Shown here: piece by piece, positions 60,305 to 64,000 of the stretch
Layout: each line of letters starts with the position of its first letter
How positions within the stretch are numbered: the stretch's first letter is position 1
From: Acidilobus saccharovorans 345-15
GTDB taxonomy: Archaea > Thermoproteota > Thermoprotei_A > Sulfolobales > Acidilobaceae
Direction: 5' to 3'
Length of the DNA stretch: 64,000 bases
NCBI RefSeq assembly: GCF_000144915.1
Contig: NC_014374.1
Location: 1,426,001 to 1,490,000 of the forward strand
The notes under the pieces: generated by a model
What the model saw: only the letters and a program-made list of their open reading frames with translations
What the model was told of the DNA's origin: nothing
Databases searched by the model: none
Position numbers and translations under genes: made by a program

Positions 60305-60805
60305 CAGGCTAGCTCCGAAGCCAGCTGGCCTCGATTTCCTCTGTTAGCCCACTGAAATATAAGTATTGCCACAGGCCGCCTTTCCCAGGGGCCCACGGTA
60401 GGCGCTGAAAAGCGCGGGCTGCCGCTGCGGCATCGCACGCCCCGCGGCTCGCGGCTCCACCGCCATTAGTGGCGGCTGGCCCGTTGCAGCTTACTGGGCA
60501 AGGGACATGTAGTCATCGACAGCTCAGGGCAACCTCATCCTGGAGCCGCTCGGCTGCCTTTGTCGCGGTTGGCGGCCGCTCGGGCTATCTCACTTCCTTT
60601 TATAATATATAACAGCGGGCGGGGCCCGACGGCGCTGATCCCATGTTGTGAACTGATGAGCTGACCGCCGCTCAACCCTAAGCCCCTTTTGTAGTTTTAC
60701 GTTAACGCCTAATTCGGCAAGGCCCTGCCCTCGGGCACAAATATATAACATAAATTTATAGAAAATATCAAAAGTTTTTTATGCTAACATAAGCACACAA
60801 CTTAC
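60305..60805. other. 500-bp divergent region with strong TATA elements
   Basis: It separates the surface protein (leftward) from the tubulin-like gene (rightward). Its GC-rich left part carries a hairpin, CCGCCA-TTAG-TGGCGG (60459-60474). The middle has TTTTATAATATATAA (60598-60612) with sequence 26-90 bp downstream that could form a short RNA and then CCCCTTTTG. The right part is AT-rich with several TATA-like elements (60739-60780) for the 60806 gene. No protein gene seen. Confidence 0.6.
60625..60692 (+). ncRNA. Possible short RNA
   Basis: A strong TATA (60598-60612) would start transcription near 60630. The following bases hold complementary ends (GGCG ... CGCC), a TGATGA box at 60654-60659 and CTGA at 60661-60664, and a T4 run at 60687-60690. 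The box spacing does not fit a standard C/D guide RNA, so the identity is open. Confidence 0.25.
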
Positions 60806-63800
60806 TTGACAGGAAGTGGAAAACAGATGGGAAGCCTTTTAGTGCCGGTCCTCTTCTCCTACGCTGGAATAATAAGTATAGGCCTCGCCGCGCTGGAGTT
60901 CGTAGCCCTGTGGATGCTGACGGGCAAGATAATAACCAAGGAGTCAGGGATCAGCGTCATTAACATTGCCTACACCGTGGCCTGGTCCGTGCTCACTCTG
61001 CTGGGGGTGGCCATATACTCGTTCATGTCGCCGGGGCTCGCCGCGCTGCCCACCGTGCTGCTCTACGCCATCTACTCCGTGCTGCTCGGCATAAGCGTGG
61101 TGCTCCTGATAGTGCCCCTCGCCATGTTCTACGGCAAGTACAGGCAGTACCAGTCGCTGGCCAACAGGTACAACAACATAAAGCTGAGGAGCGACAAGGC
61201 CCTCGCGGACGCCTCCTCGCTGTCTGGCAAGCTGAAGAGGATAAGGGATGACATATCAAGCACGGAGGCGCTCATAGCTAAGGCCAGGCAGCTGAAGGAC
61301 ATAGCTGACAGGAACCCGGACGTGATCATCAAGGGCGTGAACGAGCGCCCAACCATGCCGGAGTTCTCAATACCCAAGGTGAATTACGTGATCGTCGGCA
61401 TAGGGGGCGGGGGGTCGGCCCTCCTGGAGAGCTACATAGAGTACCTGCGCTCGCAGGGGGCGATAAAGGACGAGCCCACCAACCCCTTCCTCTTCGTCTT
61501 CTTCGACCTTAACTCCTCCAACGCGGAGAGGCTGAGGAAGCAGTACGAGGGCACGGAGGTCGCGCCGAAGCTTTACGTCTTCAACCACTACGAGGCCATG
61601 ACGCCGGACTCCATAAGGTTCACCAACCCCTGGATATCGGGCCTCTACCAGGAGTCCGAGATACCAGTCCAGGCCGCAGGGAACCTCAGGTTCGCGGGCC
61701 TCGCGGCCTACAGCGCTATCAGGAGCGCGTTCATAGACGAGGTCAAGCACAGGCTGGAGTCACTCAAGTCGGCAACGGGGTACTCAGGCACCATGATTGT
61801 GGTCCTGACCTCGCTCGGAGGGGGAACAGGCTCGGGGTCGTTCCTCAAGATAACCATGGACCTCAAGAAGGCCGTCAAGGACCTGACAGGCGTAGACCCA
61901 ATAGTGGCAGGCGTGGGCGTCGTACCTAAGGAGGACGAGTCCGCGGTTAACCACGCTAACGCCTACGCGGCCATCAAGGAGCTTGTCTACCTCCTGAAGC
62001 ACGGCTCCTCGCAGGGCATGAACTACCCGTTCGACTTCTTCTTCCTGGTGAGCAGGGAGAAGCCGGTCAGGAACGTGGACCTCATGATAGGCCTCGCCCT
62101 CTCAAGGTTCCTGTTCGACCTGGGCACCTCAGGGGCGCCTAGGAAGGGCGAGGGCAAGGGGGTCGAGCAGGGGACGGCCTTCGCCCACACCTTTGACCTG
62201 GAGGACCTGAGGACGTACCTGCAGCCCATAGACCTCCTGACCTTCAGCAGGTATGAGATCTACTTCCCGGCGTCGAAGCTCTCGTGGCTCAAGCTTGTTG
62301 GCGAGCCCGTGCTCGGCGAGGTTGAGTCGAGGGAGAAGGGCATCAGGGACTCCCTCAGCGAAGCTGAGGCCTCGCTCAACGCCCTCAAGTCGGACGTGTC
62401 CGGCATACTAAATGACATAGACGCCCTTTACAGGGACATGCAGTCAGCGCTCATGTACCCCAGCTTCGAGAGGAGGAAGCAGGACATGATGAAGGACATG
62501 CTCTCCATCAAGTCAAACCTCTCGACGGGCACGATAACCGTGACGTCGCTGGAGGGCGACTACAAGAGGCTCATGTCGCAGTCCGAGCCCCTGGGATACC
62601 CAGAGCTGAGCAGGCAGGTGTCGGAGTTCAGGGCGGCCGTCTCGGACACGATAAGCTTCCTCAGGTCGCCGCCCATATCGTCAATCGAGTACGTGTTCCC
62701 CGTGAAGTCACCTGATGACATAGACGTAGGCCAGCTGCAGACTGCCAACCTCTACGGCATGATAACCAGGCTGGGGCTGCAGGACGCCTTCAAGTCGGCG
62801 CTCACCAACCTCTCGGGCACCCTGGCCGGGGTCGGGCAGACCATGGCCAACCTCAACTATGACCTAATAAAGGCCCCCATAGGGAGCACAAGCCCCTTCA
62901 TGGAGTTCGTGAGGAAGTACAACCCCGACCTGGCGAGGGAGGGCGTGGTCTACACTCCCCCCATAAGGAACATACTGCAGCTCGTCACCACAGCGCCTGA
63001 GAACGTGTCAACGGCCGACTTCCCTACCGAGAAGACCATAACCCTCGCCCTGCAGAGCAAGGCCTCCAACCCCGCCTTCAGGCTGGGCTACGTCCCCGCC
63101 AAGAAGTTCTCGATATCGTCTTACAGGATAATCCACGGGATATACCTGTGGAGCATAGCTGGGAGTGGGGACTACGTCTTCACCGACATCAGCTACCTGA
63201 AGAGGAGCTACGAGCAGCTGAAGCTCCAGAAGAACATAGGCCTTCACCACGCGCTCTTCTACGGCGACTTTAAGGACTTCGAGGACCTGACGGGCGTCAG
63301 GGTGAGCGGCATGTCGCCGGCGGAGGGCGTGAAGAGGATAGTTGACTTCTGGTCAAGCTACGACCCAGAGCTTGACTACATAGACATGTGGGGGGTCCTG
63401 AGGCTGGCGTTCGTCTACGAGGGGCTCGCCAAGATAAGGAACGCCTTCGACAACTACATGAAGGAGGTCTCAGGCGCCATTGAAATGCTTTCAAAGGGCG
63501 GCACCGCGGTCCCCATAGAGAAGATAGGCAGGCTGGCCGAGGACATAGCGTCGCTGGAGGTGCCCAAGGTTAAGGCTGACATAGACAAAATAGCCGAGGC
63601 CAACAGGGTCGCCAGGAGCGAGGTCATAGACAGGGCGCTCATGGGCATAAAGGAGACCGTGTCGGACGTCTACAACGTGCTCTCGAGCGCGTCCAACAGC
63701 CTGGAGGCCACGCTGACGAAGCTTTCCGAGGTCGAGGCGTCGAAGAAGGGGGACTACTTCGCCCTGAGGGAGCTCCAGGAGCTCAGGAACTCCATTATAA

Positions 63801-63856
63801 CGGTCCAGCGCAAGGCCTCCGAGATGGCCGAGGAGTTCATCAGCGCCTACGGCTGA
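60806..63856 (+). CDS. Membrane-anchored tubulin/FtsZ-superfamily GTPase
   Basis: A 1016-residue protein. Three N-terminal TM helices (about 12-38, 52-73, 80-109) and a coiled coil (about 112-170) precede a GTPase core. There VNYVIVGIGGGGSALLES (192-209) corresponds to the T1 phosphate loop, FLFVFFDLNSSNA (228-240) to the T2-T3 region, SLGGGTGSGSF (336-346) is the tubulin/FtsZ T4 signature, and GVVPKEDESAVNHANAYAAIKELVYLLK (371-398) the T5-T6 Asn helix, as in tubulin VVP...NA. The C-terminal half is mostly helical, with coiled coils about 515-600 and 930-1010. It resembles the Tubulin_2 type of FtsZ-like protein, larger than FtsZ (about 380). TTG start (ATG 60827 is possible); the next gene starts 16 bp after its stop. 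Confidence 0.85.
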   Translation: MTGSGKQMGSLLVPVLFSYAGIISIGLAALEFVALWMLTGKIITKESGISVINIAYTVAWSVLTLLGVAIYSFMSPGLAALPTVLLYAIYSVLLGISVVLLIVPLAMFYGKYRQYQSLANRYNNIKLRSDKALADASSLSGKLKRIRDDISSTEALIAKARQLKDIADRNPDVIIKGVNERPTMPEFSIPKVNYVIVGIGGGGSALLESYIEYLRSQGAIKDEPTNPFLFVFFDLNSSNAERLRKQYEGTEVAPKLYVFNHYEAMTPDSIRFTNPWISGLYQESEIPVQAAGNLRFAGLAAYSAIRSAFIDEVKHRLESLKSATGYSGTMIVVLTSLGGGTGSGSFLKITMDLKKAVKDLTGVDPIVAGVGVVPKEDESAVNHANAYAAIKELVYLLKHGSSQGMNYPFDFFFLVSREKPVRNVDLMIGLALSRFLFDLGTSGAPRKGEGKGVEQGTAFAHTFDLEDLRTYLQPIDLLTFSRYEIYFPASKLSWLKLVGEPVLGEVESREKGIRDSLSEAEASLNALKSDVSGILNDIDALYRDMQSALMYPSFERRKQDMMKDMLSIKSNLSTGTITVTSLEGDYKRLMSQSEPLGYPELSRQVSEFRAAVSDTISFLRSPPISSIEYVFPVKSPDDIDVGQLQTANLYGMITRLGLQDAFKSALTNLSGTLAGVGQTMANLNYDLIKAPIGSTSPFMEFVRKYNPDLAREGVVYTPPIRNILQLVTTAPENVSTADFPTEKTITLALQSKASNPAFRLGYVPAKKFSISSYRIIHGIYLWSIAGSGDYVFTDISYLKRSYEQLKLQKNIGLHHALFYGDFKDFEDLTGVRVSGMSPAEGVKRIVDFWSSYDPELDYIDMWGVLRLAFVYEGLAKIRNAFDNYMKEVSGAIEMLSKGGTAVPIEKIGRLAEDIASLEVPKVKADIDKIAEANRVARSEVIDRALMGIKETVSDVYNVLSSASNSLEATLTKLSEVEASKKGDYFALRELQELRNSIITVQRKASEMAEEFISAYG

Positions 63857-63871
63857 CAGAAGTGACAAGGG

Positions 63872-64000
63872 TTGTCCGCGCCCCTCAGCCTGGGCGAGGA
63901 GGAGGCGTTCCTGGAGTACCTTGACGATGTCCTTCACAACCCCCCTCCCTCCCTCAGCGCCGTCTTTAAGGACCGCATGAATGAGATGAGGGACCTCGTG
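63872..64000 (+). CDS. Start of a gene downstream of the tubulin-like GTPase, cut by window
   Basis: TTG 63872 opens 43 codons to the window end: SAPLSLGEEEAFLEYLDDVL, then HNPPPSLSAVFKDRMNEMRDLV. Acidic, helical, no known domain. The 15-bp gap after the tubulin-like gene suggests an operon; the product could be a partner of it. Confidence 0.6.
   Translation, partial: MSAPLSLGEEEAFLEYLDDVLHNPPPSLSAVFKDRMNEMRDLV

Noticed and set aside
60654-60664. C/D-box guide RNA
   Set aside because: TGATGA and CTGA are too close together to hold a guide, and the second box pair is missing; kept only as an unidentified RNA candidate.
1-64000. tRNA, rRNA, 7S RNA, RNase P RNA and CRISPR arrays
   Set aside because: No T-loop consensus (GGTTCRAnnCC), rRNA-like sequence or spaced direct repeats were found by eye; a covariance-model scan would settle it.

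Overview
The window is a densely packed, GC-rich archaeal chromosome segment of crenarchaeal (Thermoproteota) type. The signs are an Alba chromatin protein, SRP54, the archaeal forms of TrmI and TmcA, an aKMT-type lysine methyltransferase, mevalonate kinase and a crenarchaeal-order archaellum operon without FlaC/D/E. TATA boxes lie about 26 bp ahead of start codons (leaderless or short-leader genes), UUG starts are very common, and short T-tracts follow many genes. An acidophilic, thermophilic, peptide- or sugar-using lineage such as Acidilobales would fit (classical SDH, thermopsin-like surface repeat, many transporters), but that placement is inference.

Layout. 1-3.7 kb: a truncated CitE/HpcH-type lyase, an MHS-family transporter, mevalonate kinase and tRNA m1A methyltransferase. 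3.8-7.9 kb: a classical sdhA-C-D-B operon preceded by gcvH. 7.9-10.5 kb: tldD-pmbA. 10.6-18.8 kb: transport and amino-acid metabolism (SLC13/RCK transporter, MFS, class V aminotransferase, M28-like peptidase, SSS symporter with its DUF3311 partner). 19-23.2 kb: a flavin-reductase-fold protein, aKMT, TmcA. 23.3-34.3 kb: the archaellum locus, with archaellin, two uncharacterised operon genes and arlG-F-H-I-J, then a DUF2079 membrane protein, endonuclease IV, a zinc ribbon and a second archaellin in inverted orientation. 34.3-50 kb: housekeeping genes (DUF711, SRP54, Alba, an ABC-2 transporter, SDR, DUF1152, HisRS, CBS protein, zinc-type MDR dehydrogenase, DHPS-like protein, cytochrome b). 50-52.8 kb: VKOR, YbaK, PTPS-like, MoaD-like and creatininase-family genes. 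52.8-54.3 kb: a lower-GC island with a bacterial-type phosphoglycerate mutase and a decayed gene. 54.4-64 kb: membrane and surface proteins, ending in a 1016-residue membrane-anchored tubulin/FtsZ-superfamily GTPase and the start of the next gene.

Most notable. (1) The membrane-anchored tubulin-like protein at 60806-63856, which carries the GGGTGSG signature and sits divergently beside a large surface protein. (2) Two archaellin genes facing each other 10 kb apart, whose promoters and first 206 coding bases form a 263-bp inverted repeat with one mismatch, while their centres have diverged. Each is preceded at exactly the same distance by a 29-bp dyad, although the 36-bp spacer between has diverged. 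(3) A divergent pair of ribbon-helix-helix regulators whose two promoters carry the same 10-mer at the same offset from the TATA box. Several smaller dyads, a stop-codon-linked repeat, an apparent non-canonical start codon and many convergent 3' overlaps are also listed.
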